A DNA stretch of 64,000 nucleotides from Actinomycetes bacterium (GTDB lineage: Bacteria > Actinomycetota > Thermoleophilia > BMS3ABIN01). Of this stretch, positions 8,203 through 15,246 are shown piece after piece. Location: positions 1 through 64,000 of the forward strand of contig JAJYLW010000013.1 in assembly GCA_021787475.1 (NCBI GenBank), in the 5' to 3' direction. The notes beneath the pieces are model-generated. The model saw only the letters and a list, made by a program, of their open reading frames with translations. It ran no database searches and had not been told where the DNA came from. The translations under genes were made by a program, and so were the position numbers. Every line of letters begins with the position of its first letter. Position 1 is the stretch's first letter.

Positions 8203-10774
8203 TGAACCTGACCACCAGCAGCGCGATGTCGTCCCGGAGACCGCCTTGCGAATATTCGATGGCCGACTCAAGCAGTTCATCGGCGACTCTTTGGGCATCC
8301 AGACAGCAACGGCCGGCTACGGCCCGGGCAACTCGCAACTCCCCAAACGGCTCGCCCCCTTCCGGCCGGGCTTCGATCAATCCGTCCGTGTACATAAAAA
8401 TGGCGCAGGCGCCGGAAACAGGCATCTGTGACGACAGAAAGGTAAATTCTTCCAGGACGCCCAGCGGCACTGCCTGGGGGGCATGCATCGGGTTGGCCTG
8501 CCCGTCGCGGCAGAGAAGCGGCGGCGGATGTCCGGCGGAAGCATAATTAACGGTCTCTTTCTGAGTGTCAATTACCGCCAGGCCCATTGTGATGAACTTC
8601 TCCGCCGAGACCTGGCCATAGACTGCCCGGTTCAGTTTGGTCAGGCAGTCGCCGGGAAACATGCCCTCGCCCAGGTAGGCACGCAGCATGTACTTGATCA
8701 TGGCGGTGTAGGTGGCGGCCTCCAGCCCTTTGCCGCAGACATCGCCGACGGCGATGGCGATCCGTCCCTGGTCCAGCTCGATGAAATCATAAAAGTCCCC
8801 GCCAACCTTGGCGTAGGGAGCGGCAGAGCGGTAAAGCAGCCCTACCTCGATATCATCGCGGACAGGTTTTTCCGGCAGTAGCGCCGTCTGCAGCGTTTCG
8901 GCCACGTAATGCTCGCGTTCGTAGTTCTCGGCGCTGGCGAGCGCCACCGAGCATTGCGCCGCAAGCAGGGAAATTACCTCTTCATCCTCGGCGGTAAAGT
9001 CAGCGCCGCCTTTCCTGTCGGTAAGCATGAAATAGCCCCTGGCCCTGCCTCTGAGGTCTCGGATTGTTGCCACGATAAGGCCGCGCATCATGAAATGCCC
9101 AGGCGGTAGCGGCCGGATCAGATCAAGTTCGGAGATCCGGACCGCGTCGCTGCCGCCCTCGCGGCTGATGAGGGCGGCGACGGCCTCGTGCATCGCGCCG
9201 GGTCCCTGTTCCACTTCGCAGCGCTGCTGATACCAGGCCGGCCGGTAGATGGAAATGACCTCCGGCTGGGCTTGGGTGCTGCCGAAAAGCAAGAGAATTC
9301 CGACCCCGGCAAAGGTGAGCTCGCCAGCTCCGCGCAGCACCATCTCCAGGAGTTTCTTCTGGTCGGTCTCCCGGATAAGGGACAAGCCAATCTCGTGCAG
9401 GATTGACAAGCGGGTGGCGTAATCGAGGATTCTGCTGCGCGCATCCAGCTCGCTTTCAAACAGGCGCGCGTTGCCGATGGCGACCGCTGCCTGCCGGGCA
9501 AACGACGCCAGCAGGCGGGCTTCATGATCACTGAAAGCGGCGCGGTTTTCCGAAAAAACGGCCAGAACTCCCAGCACCGTCGACTCCATCAAAATGGGTG
9601 CGGCGACAGCCGAGCGCAAAAATTTTCCCGATTCCGCCATTTGCGCCCGGGAGCCAGAAATGTTCCCAAGAATCATCGGCTCGCGGCTGCCAACGACCTT
9701 TGTGGCCAGGTTTTCATCTTTTAGCATTACTTCAACCGGCGGGTCCTTAAGCCCTTTGGCGGCGACCCTGACCAGTCGGTCGGGATGCTCTTCGGAATGA
9801 AGCAGAGCAAGAGCGTGCGGGCTGTGCAGGATACCCGCCGCCAGATCCGTAATAAGATCAAGCGTTTTGTCAAGCTCAAAGCTGGAGGCGAGCGCTTCGC
9901 CGATGCTTTCGAAGGCCTTCTCCAGATCCCGGCGGGCGCCATCGAGCTGAGAGTAAGGCTGCTGCAGCGCCGAGACAAATACGGCCCTGAGGATAAGGTA
10001 ATAAGCTGCAACCTTGTAGCTGTAGCCCATAATGTTATAGCTGTCATTAGGACCTGAGTAAAACGTGAAGGCCAGCTCGCTAAAAATGCTTATTACCAGG
10101 GCTGTTTGCAGATAAATTGTGGCACTGAGATCAAACACCCGCTTTCTCATAAGCACGACGCCGGTCGCGGCAAACGTGCCCATAACCACTATCTCAAGCG
10201 CTACCTTCAACGGCGTCGCCCCCAGGCCGCTGATAAACATTACCGGCAACGCCTCCGGCAACTTGCTTTCAATAAAGACCAGCAGAATGACGACGGCCGC
10301 GGCAGCCACCAGCAGCAACCTCGGGTTAACCCGCCGCGGCAGTCGGGACTCAGGGATAAAGATGGACGTCAGCAATCCGCCGCCCAAGAACAGTCTGGCG
10401 GCGATCCAGTACGTGGCTTCCTTGTTCATCGAATGCCCGGAAAGAAAGGCTGGCATTCCCCTAATGGTGAGCGCATGGAGAAAATCAAGCAACCCAACAG
10501 CAAAAAAAATGACGGCCAGGGCCAGGATGCGGCCGTTGGGCTGCTGTTTATAGCCGTACCAGCCGGTAATGAAGATGCCGAAGCTGACCGCGGCCGTGGC
10601 AATCTGGGAAACGATGCCGGTGACAGAGAAAAAATTTGACGGCAGCTGGTGGTTAAAGTAACTGCCAGCAAAGACGACCAGCAAAAAACCGGCGGCGGAG
10701 ATCAGGCCGGCCGCGAACAAATACGACAGGCGCCTGCGGCCGTCGCCGGGTGGATTTGCGGCAGCCTTGTTCAT
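8186..10774 (-). CDS. Membrane sensor phosphatase: MASE3 - GAF - GAF - SpoIIE/PP2C
   Basis: 862 residues. About residues 15-270 form seven to eight membrane helices with the FAVGLLDFLHAL signature of MASE3 sensory domains. Two GAF domains follow (about 285-430 and 455-610). The C-terminal SpoIIE-like PP2C serine phosphatase domain (about 625-862) keeps the metal-binding motifs VGGDFYDF, VGDVCGKG, SAGHPPPLL, YTDGL and RDDIALLVVR, so it should be active. Family members of this layout usually control an anti-sigma-antagonist switch (RsbU/RsbP type); no partner is in this window. The ATG at 10774 has AAAGG about ten bases upstream, inside a perfect 14-bp palindrome GAAAGGTACCTTTC (10777-10790), which could hide the ribosome site or bind a regulator. 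Confidence 0.88.
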   Translation of the reverse strand: MNKAAANPPGDGRRRLSYLFAAGLISAAGFLLVVFAGSYFNHQLPSNFFSVTGIVSQIATAAVSFGIFITGWYGYKQQPNGRILALAVIFFAVGLLDFLHALTIRGMPAFLSGHSMNKEATYWIAARLFLGGGLLTSIFIPESRLPRRVNPRLLLVAAAAVVILLVFIESKLPEALPVMFISGLGATPLKVALEIVVMGTFAATGVVLMRKRVFDLSATIYLQTALVISIFSELAFTFYSGPNDSYNIMGYSYKVAAYYLILRAVFVSALQQPYSQLDGARRDLEKAFESIGEALASSFELDKTLDLITDLAAGILHSPHALALLHSEEHPDRLVRVAAKGLKDPPVEVMLKDENLATKVVGSREPMILGNISGSRAQMAESGKFLRSAVAAPILMESTVLGVLAVFSENRAAFSDHEARLLASFARQAAVAIGNARLFESELDARSRILDYATRLSILHEIGLSLIRETDQKKLLEMVLRGAGELTFAGVGILLLFGSTQAQPEVISIYRPAWYQQRCEVEQGPGAMHEAVAALISREGGSDAVRISELDLIRPLPPGHFMMRGLIVATIRDLRGRARGYFMLTDRKGGADFTAEDEEVISLLAAQCSVALASAENYEREHYVAETLQTALLPEKPVRDDIEVGLLYRSAAPYAKVGGDFYDFIELDQGRIAIAVGDVCGKGLEAATYTAMIKYMLRAYLGEGMFPGDCLTKLNRAVYGQVSAEKFITMGLAVIDTQKETVNYASAGHPPPLLCRDGQANPMHAPQAVPLGVLEEFTFLSSQMPVSGACAIFMYTDGLIEARPEGGEPFGELRVARAVAGRCCLDAQRVADELLESAIEYSQGGLRDDIALLVVRFKNFSQ

Positions 10775-10876
10775 AAGAAAGGTACCTTTCCGAGAAAATA
10801 ATGCCCAAAAAGTTATTTTATAATCTGGACCAGCAAAATTCGAAACTCCCTGACCGCGGGAAATTTCGGTAATGAA

Positions 10877-10910
10877 AAACCCTTGCCGGATTTACTCTCA
10901 GCAAGGGTTT
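10877..10910 (-). terminator. Intrinsic terminator after the superoxide reductase gene
   Basis: The 10-bp stem AAACCCTTGC / GCAAGGGTTT has a 14-nt loop. Read on the minus strand it is followed by further T residues. It lies between the superoxide reductase gene and the phosphatase gene, so the latter probably has its own promoter. Confidence 0.6.
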
Positions 10911-10940
10911 CACCTTTTTGTTGGGCGCCCAGAACCCTTT

Positions 10941-11003
10941 GAGCCTATCCCAGTGGGCGTATCCGGCAGCAGCCTTGCCACAAATACCGATTGCGACAGG
11001 CTC
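10941..11003. repeat. Family B repeat, short subtype (B2)
   Basis: 63 bp with inverted ends GAGCCTATCCC and, on the other strand, GAGCCTGTCGC. The interior includes GGCGTATCC and GGCAGCAGCCTTGCC. It lies just 3' of the superoxide reductase gene and aligns along its length with the copies at 15078 and 22893. Confidence 0.65.
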
Positions 11004-11025
11004 TTATTTACTCCGACCGGCGGTC

Positions 11026-11379
11026 CTAAAAGGAGACATCCATGTTATAGGTCCAGTCTCCATGGATGTTGCATCTCTCAAACGCCCTCAGCGTTCCCGG
11101 CTGGTCCATGACAATGTTGAAGCACGCCTTGGGATAGGTATGATCCCAACTTATGTCGCAACGGGCGACAAAAGTTTCATCAAGATAGAGATCAATGAAC
11201 TCTATGTGGTGCTCCGCCTCCATCGGATGAGGCATCTGTTCGCCCAGCCAGACAGTAACCTCGAATGGCTCATTTGCCTTTGGCGTTCCGGCGATGTGAA
11301 TGACCGGCACGTGCTTTTTCTCCAGGTCGCTCATGTTCGATATGTCTTTGGCAACGTTAATGACTGATTGATAAGGCAT
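11026..11379 (-). CDS. Superoxide reductase, class II (neelaredoxin-like)
   Basis: 117 residues, the size of one-iron superoxide reductases that lack the rubredoxin-like desulforedoxin domain. The iron ligands of the family are all visible: H23 in EKKHVPVI, H51 in HPM, H57 in HHIEF, and C103 and H106 in CNIHG. The catalytic Glu/Lys pair is at the N-terminus (E20-K21). The enzyme reduces superoxide to hydrogen peroxide without making oxygen and is typical of anaerobes. The ATG at 11379 follows GGGAGG with an 8-nt gap. It is the downstream gene of a minus-strand run (YeeE-like transporter, DUF3786), separated from it by about 100 bp, and is followed by a terminator. Confidence 0.92.
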   Translation of the reverse strand: MPYQSVINVAKDISNMSDLEKKHVPVIHIAGTPKANEPFEVTVWLGEQMPHPMEAEHHIEFIDLYLDETFVARCDISWDHTYPKACFNIVMDQPGTLRAFERCNIHGDWTYNMDVSF

Positions 11380-11482
11380 TGATAAAACCTCCCGTAACCG
11401 CTCTTGAAATTACATTATTGGATTACCCTCAGGAAAAGACTTTAAAACCAAACATTCTTAACGCGGAATGTGGAATGCGAAT

Positions 11483-12724
11483 TTAGATGAGTGCTTTTGT
11501 TTTTTCGTTCCAGGCGGCGGCAACGTAATACAAAAGCATAATCATGACAACAAGCGCTACTGACCAGAAATACGATAAGTAGCTTGGAAGATAAACGGCG
11601 CTCCCCATAAGGGCGGCCAGCCCGGGGTGCAAATTGAACAGCTCCTGCAGCAGCGAGTTTGAAAATGCCATAAACACCAACCCGATCAACACCTTGATGC
11701 TGCCTTCGGCGAACCGCCAGCAGACGCCGCTGGCGCAGCCGCCGGCAAAAGGCATGCCGAAACCAAAAAAAATGCCGCCGATGAAACTGCCGGCCCAGAA
11801 TGTAGGCTCGACGTAAACTCCCGCCGGCCTGAGCCCGCTCGACTTAAGCACGGCAAAGCCGATCACGCTGACAATCACCGCAATCGCCATTGCCTTGGCC
11901 TGGGCGCCGTTCGCGGAGACAAACGGCTCCCGGAAAGCCTGCAGGAAAGCAAAGCGGCTGCGGTGGAGAACCAGGCCAAATAAAAGGCCGGCAATCAAAA
12001 TACCTCCGATCTGCCGGTAATCGGCGGCGGCGGCAGGGTCAGAGCCCATGCTGCGGTAGAGATAGACGGCCAGCAGCGCCACCGCCAGCGCCAGGGCGCC
12101 GAACCAGGGCTGAAGTTTCCTCAAATCCGGCGATCCGGCCCGGCGGCGCCGGGAGCGGCCTTCGCCACGCTTGAAACGAAAATGTTCCAGCTCCCAGTAA
12201 AGGTAATGAACCTCCAGATACACGCCAATTATCAGGCCGGCCATCATCGCCAGCCCGCCGAGAGACAGGGCGCTGGTGGCACTGAAGAAACCGCCAACAT
12301 TGCAGCCGGCTGCCATGGTAGCGCCTATCCCCATCATGATTCCCCCGGCTGCCGACCTGACCATCTCAAACGGCGGCGGCACCTTGACGGCAAATTGGCG
12401 CGACAACAAGGCGGAAGCAAAAGCGCCCCAGATCAGGGCAAAGGTCAGGACCGAGCCGTAGCTAAGCAGCGGGTTCAGCGGGTGTGAACCGTATAACCCG
12501 GCTGAGTAAAACAGCCAGTCAACCCATTCCCTCGGACCAGCAATCACCCCCAGCGGCCGCGCCCAGGCAAAAATGATGATGCTGAGCAGCCCTATCAGGA
12601 GTCCGCCCAGCCATACCGGCCAGTTCTTAAAGAAAACCTTTTCGTACGCTTCCCGGAAAATTAAAACAAGCGCACCCGCTTCTTCAACTGCGCCAGGCTG
12701 AACTGTTTTTGCTGAATCTTCCAT
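11483..12724 (-). CDS. YeeE/YedE family (TsuA-type) sulfur-compound transporter
   Basis: 413 residues with about ten membrane helices. Two Sulf_transp (DUF395) halves are recognisable by their conserved cysteine motifs: MAAGCNVGGFF (about residue 140) and FAGGCASGVCWR (about residue 330). In characterised relatives such cysteines conduct thiosulfate through the membrane; others are linked to selenium or sulfur metabolism. The tandem, fused form is common in anaerobes. The central cytoplasmic loop (about 185-215) is basic. It follows the DUF3786 gene with a short gap that contains a heptamer-repeat palindrome. The substrate is inferred from the family only. Confidence 0.85.
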   Translation of the reverse strand: MEDSAKTVQPGAVEEAGALVLIFREAYEKVFFKNWPVWLGGLLIGLLSIIIFAWARPLGVIAGPREWVDWLFYSAGLYGSHPLNPLLSYGSVLTFALIWGAFASALLSRQFAVKVPPPFEMVRSAAGGIMMGIGATMAAGCNVGGFFSATSALSLGGLAMMAGLIIGVYLEVHYLYWELEHFRFKRGEGRSRRRRAGSPDLRKLQPWFGALALAVALLAVYLYRSMGSDPAAAADYRQIGGILIAGLLFGLVLHRSRFAFLQAFREPFVSANGAQAKAMAIAVIVSVIGFAVLKSSGLRPAGVYVEPTFWAGSFIGGIFFGFGMPFAGGCASGVCWRFAEGSIKVLIGLVFMAFSNSLLQELFNLHPGLAALMGSAVYLPSYLSYFWSVALVVMIMLLYYVAAAWNEKTKALI

Positions 12725-12737
12725 TGGCCAAGAAACC

Positions 12738-12758
12738 GTTTAACGTGAAACGTTAAAC
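12738..12758. repeat. Heptamer-period tract (C1), also a perfect palindrome
   Basis: Three consecutive heptamers (GTTTAAC, GTGAAAC, GTTAAAC). The first and last are reverse complements around a 3-nt centre, so the whole 21 bp can form a hairpin. The TAA stop of the DUF3786 gene lies inside it. Related tracts occur near 23025 and 57563. Confidence 0.5.
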
Positions 12759-13388
12759 ATTGTCATCATGCGCTCCATGACCGCCCAGTTGAACCATCGC
12801 CCGCGCCGTCATCACCATGGCCGCCCAAAGAGCGTCGATGCGAAGATGGGAGGCTGCCGTCTCGTCCAGCAGCATCTGCGCCCGTGGCGGAAATTCAAGG
12901 TCACCGGTCCATAGGATAACCGTTACGACCAGCTTGGGAAAAACCGGGATGGAGACGGCGGCGTCACCGCCCGCCGCGGCGCGCCCCCCCAGCATGACCC
13001 CGGTATGCATGAATTTCTCCGGGTCCGAGCCGAAGTTGTGGGCGATCACCTCGTTGGGGATTTCATGCGGGCCCTTGAAGAAGGCGGCTCCGCCCGGCAG
13101 GGAGTTTGGGGGAATCATCTTCCCGGACGTCTCGGGCGGCGCACAGCCGGCCAGATAAAGCGGAGCCAGCAGATTAAGGTGGGTGGTGTCGTCCAGGTGA
13201 AGCTCATGCAGGCCGATCTCCCTGATGCTGCGCCCATCAGGGTCAACCAAGTAGGCCTGCCCGAAAACGGGAAGGGCAAACACCGCGTCTTCCACCCAGT
13301 ATTCGGCGCCGGCGCACGCGGCTGCTTCCTCCGGATCGCGCCTTTCCAGCTTCTTCCAGGCCTCAAGCTCTCCGGCAAGCATAGTCAA
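12753..13388 (-). CDS. DUF3786 domain-containing protein
   Basis: A soluble protein of about 211 residues. It contains EYWVEDAVFALPVFGQAYLVDPDG, the LHELHLDDTTHLNLLAPLYLAG segment and a GDLEFPPRAQMLLDETAASHL C-terminus, all typical of DUF3786, a family of unknown function in anaerobic and corrinoid-using bacteria. The frame extends to 13424, but GGAGG at 13397-13401 stands 8 nt before a TTG at 13388, which I take as the start; the ATG at 13382 is a second choice. The neighbouring YeeE-like transporter and superoxide reductase suggest a redox or sulfur context. No catalytic residues can be named. Confidence 0.75.
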   Translation of the reverse strand: MTMLAGELEAWKKLERRDPEEAAACAGAEYWVEDAVFALPVFGQAYLVDPDGRSIREIGLHELHLDDTTHLNLLAPLYLAGCAPPETSGKMIPPNSLPGGAAFFKGPHEIPNEVIAHNFGSDPEKFMHTGVMLGGRAAAGGDAAVSIPVFPKLVVTVILWTGDLEFPPRAQMLLDETAASHLRIDALWAAMVMTARAMVQLGGHGAHDDNV

Positions 13389-13478
13389 GCCTTGGACCTC
13401 CCTTGCTTTAAGAAAAACGGTCAAAGACCGCTTATTATCACGAAATCAAGGGCTATTTTCAAGGGGAGGCTGAGGCGA

Positions 13479-13536
13479 GCGCCTGTCCCGCAGGCACAAT
13501 CTGCTCATTCCTGATAACCTGCCGGGTGAACTCTTA
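13479..13536. repeat. Possible degenerate family B repeat (B7)
   Basis: GCGCCTGTCCCGCAGG at one end, and on the other strand TAAGAGTTCACCCGGCAGGTTATC at the other, resemble the family B ends. The TAA that begins the second end is the stop codon of the small membrane protein gene (13534-13536). Similarity is weaker than in the other copies. Confidence 0.35.
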
Positions 13537-14100
13537 CCCGGCGCCAAAAATCCTGATCGAGGCCATGATAAAGATGATGCCCAGCTGAAAAACGCCCTGG
13601 ACTCCGCCAAGGCGGGCGTTTCGCATGCCCAGCTTCGATATCCTGCCTGTGTCCGGCTTATCGGAAAGCAGTTGCCGGAAGATCTGGATCTCGTTGGGCA
13701 GGAGAATGCCAAACCCCTGGATAATCAGAATGCCCGTAATGATATAAGCGGCAATTAACAGAGGGCTGGTGAGGGAGTAGCCCAGATGCGGGGCCAGCTT
13801 AAAGCCGGCGGTAACAGTCACCCCAGCCAGCACCGGCATCAGGAAAGTCATCTTCGGCATCAGGCGGGTGAACACAGCGACGCGGTTTTGCGGTTCCATG
13901 CCGCCCATTACCGGCCCCAGAACAAACCCCATGAACAGGTCAATTCCGGTCCAGGCGGCGCCGGTGATGATGTGAACGTAGTTGAGGCTGACCAGGGGAC
14001 CGAACAGGTAGGCGTAGAAAAAAGCCCCAATTGGCAGGATTACAGCTACAAGGACAAAGAAAGGGTTGGCCATGCGGATGATGCGTGAAAGCGTCGCCAC
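13534..14100 (-). CDS. Small polytopic membrane protein (CopD/DUF2269-like), function unknown
   Basis: 188 residues with four to five hydrophobic helices. The second contains YVHIITGAAWTGIDLFMG, and later segments contain ILLPNEIQIFRQLL. The His-rich helix and overall size recall the CopD/DUF2269-type four-helix membrane proteins, some of which are b-type cytochromes, but I cannot confirm heme ligands. The frame reaches a TTG at 14118, but GGAGG at 14107-14111 lies 6 nt before a GTG at 14100, giving MATLSRIIRMANPF, the preferred start. The stop codon falls within a family B repeat end. Confidence 0.65.
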   Translation of the reverse strand: MATLSRIIRMANPFFVLVAVILPIGAFFYAYLFGPLVSLNYVHIITGAAWTGIDLFMGFVLGPVMGGMEPQNRVAVFTRLMPKMTFLMPVLAGVTVTAGFKLAPHLGYSLTSPLLIAAYIITGILIIQGFGILLPNEIQIFRQLLSDKPDTGRISKLGMRNARLGGVQGVFQLGIIFIMASIRIFGAG

Positions 14101-14118
14101 GGTTTTCCTCCATGCCAA

Positions 14119-14557
14119 AGCCCAATAACCGATTGACAGCAGATGACGTAAGTTTTGTTATGCTATCGCTTAAGTTTGATAGATTCAATAATTTTTGGCT
14201 TACACTTGTGACGCGGCAGATTCGAGGCCTCGCCACTTAATGCAAGTTGCATTTGTTACATTTTGTTGCCATTTTGGCACTTTTTAACTAAAATGAACAG
14301 GTTTAAACACAAGCACGGTGCGTAGCGGCAATACTGATTGCCGGGCGCTTCATACTTTAGGCTCGATTTTCCGGGCGCTTTCCCCATTTTCCCTGTCTTT
14401 TTTTAATCCAGTACCGGGCTGCGCGTGGAAAAACGCTGCTTCAGGCGCCGTCAGGCAGGCTTGAGGAATTCCCTCCCGCAGCCTGCTGGTCATGAAAGCT
14501 AAATAAATGAGCCTGCCCGAGGCGGGCTCGCAGGCCCCAGCAGGCCGGAAAGGATGT
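14119..14557 (+). other. Intergenic region with a promoter and a long leader
   Basis: TTGACA (14133-14138), 17 bp, then TGTTAT (14156-14161) form a fair plus-strand promoter. This would give a leader of about 390 nt before the lysozyme-like gene at 14558. Several short inverted repeats are present (for example TGCAAGTTGCA at about 14242). In actinobacteria such cell-wall hydrolase genes are often under a c-di-AMP riboswitch, but I do not find its conserved core here. No gene is supported. Confidence 0.35.
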
Positions 14558-15073
14558 ATGCGCAGTGCGTTTGCTGTTATTGTCGCAGCTGCAGTTCTCG
14601 GCGCCAGCTTTGCCAATTTTGGCGCCCAAACGCGGGCGGCGGTTGCCGAAGACCAGTTTTCCAGAAGCGTGCAGCCCGTCTGGACAGGACTTAAGAGAAA
14701 GCAAATCATGATAACCTGGAACCGGCTGACAACCGTTTATCTTGCTAAAGCAGGCGAGTTGGAAAAAAGGCAGGAACAACAAAAGAAGAGCCAGGAGGCT
14801 GTTGCCCGCTTCGGGCTGTGGGGGCCTGACCTGATCGAAGCGGCGGCAGAGTACGGACAGGATCCTGAAACTCTCTACCGTGTAATGATCTGCGAAAGCA
14901 TGGGGGACCCGGACGCCGACAACGGCGTCTGCAAGGGGCTGTTTCAGTTTAACCCCGGCACCTGGGCCGGGACGCCCTACGCCAGCCAAAACATATTTGA
15001 CGGTCATGCCCAGATCATGGCCGCCGCCTGGATGTTCTCCCAAGGGCGCAAGGGGGAGTGGACCTGTCAGTAA
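14558..15073 (+). CDS. Secreted lysozyme/transglycosylase-like protein
   Basis: 171 residues. An N-terminal signal peptide (MRSAFAVIVAAAVLGASF) is followed by a charged linker with a short coiled-coil-like stretch (ELEKRQEQQKKSQE). The C-terminal domain contains LIEAAAEYGQDPETLYRVMICESMGDP, GLFQFNPGTWAGTPY and AAAWMFSQGR. This is the pattern of SLT/Rpf-type lysozyme-like folds, with the catalytic Glu in ICESMGD and the GLFQFNPGTW loop. It probably cleaves peptidoglycan outside the membrane. The start at 14558 is chosen because GGAAAGG precedes it and the signal peptide begins there; the longer frame from 14507 adds a non-hydrophobic extension. A family B repeat follows 4 bp after the stop. 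Confidence 0.8.
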   Translation: MRSAFAVIVAAAVLGASFANFGAQTRAAVAEDQFSRSVQPVWTGLKRKQIMITWNRLTTVYLAKAGELEKRQEQQKKSQEAVARFGLWGPDLIEAAAEYGQDPETLYRVMICESMGDPDADNGVCKGLFQFNPGTWAGTPYASQNIFDGHAQIMAAAWMFSQGRKGEWTCQ

Positions 15074-15077
15074 TGTA

Positions 15078-15141
15078 GCGCCTGTGCCAGCAAGTAATTC
15101 GCGGCAAGGACGCGGCAGGATACGCCTGATGGGATAGGCTC
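15078..15141. repeat. Family B repeat, short subtype (B3)
   Basis: 64 bp beginning GCGCCTGTGCCAGCAAG and ending GATGGGATAGGCTC. The interior (GTAATTCGCGGCAAGG ... GGCAGGATACGCC) aligns with the reverse complements of the copies at 10941 and 22893. It sits directly behind the lysozyme-like gene. Confidence 0.65.
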
Positions 15142-15229
15142 TTATAAAAGCAGGCAATTTTTTACCGTCTCCCCGATAAACAACAGGAAACCGGAAACAG
15201 GCGTCATCATCATCCCGGGCCAGTTGGGC

Positions 15230-15235
15230 TATAAT
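15230..15235 (+). promoter_or_regulatory. Consensus -10 box (TATAAT) for leuS
   Basis: A perfect TATAAT ends 11 nt before the leuS ATG. The predicted transcription start is then only a few nucleotides before, or at, the start codon, and no Shine-Dalgarno is present. The -35 region is poor. Confidence 0.45.
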
Positions 15236-15246
15236 GTCGCTGGCCC

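Noticed and set aside
14119-14557. Possible c-di-AMP (ydaO) riboswitch before the lysozyme-like gene
   Set aside because: The position suits it, but the conserved GGGGUGAA and GCCGAAUCCG cores are not found.
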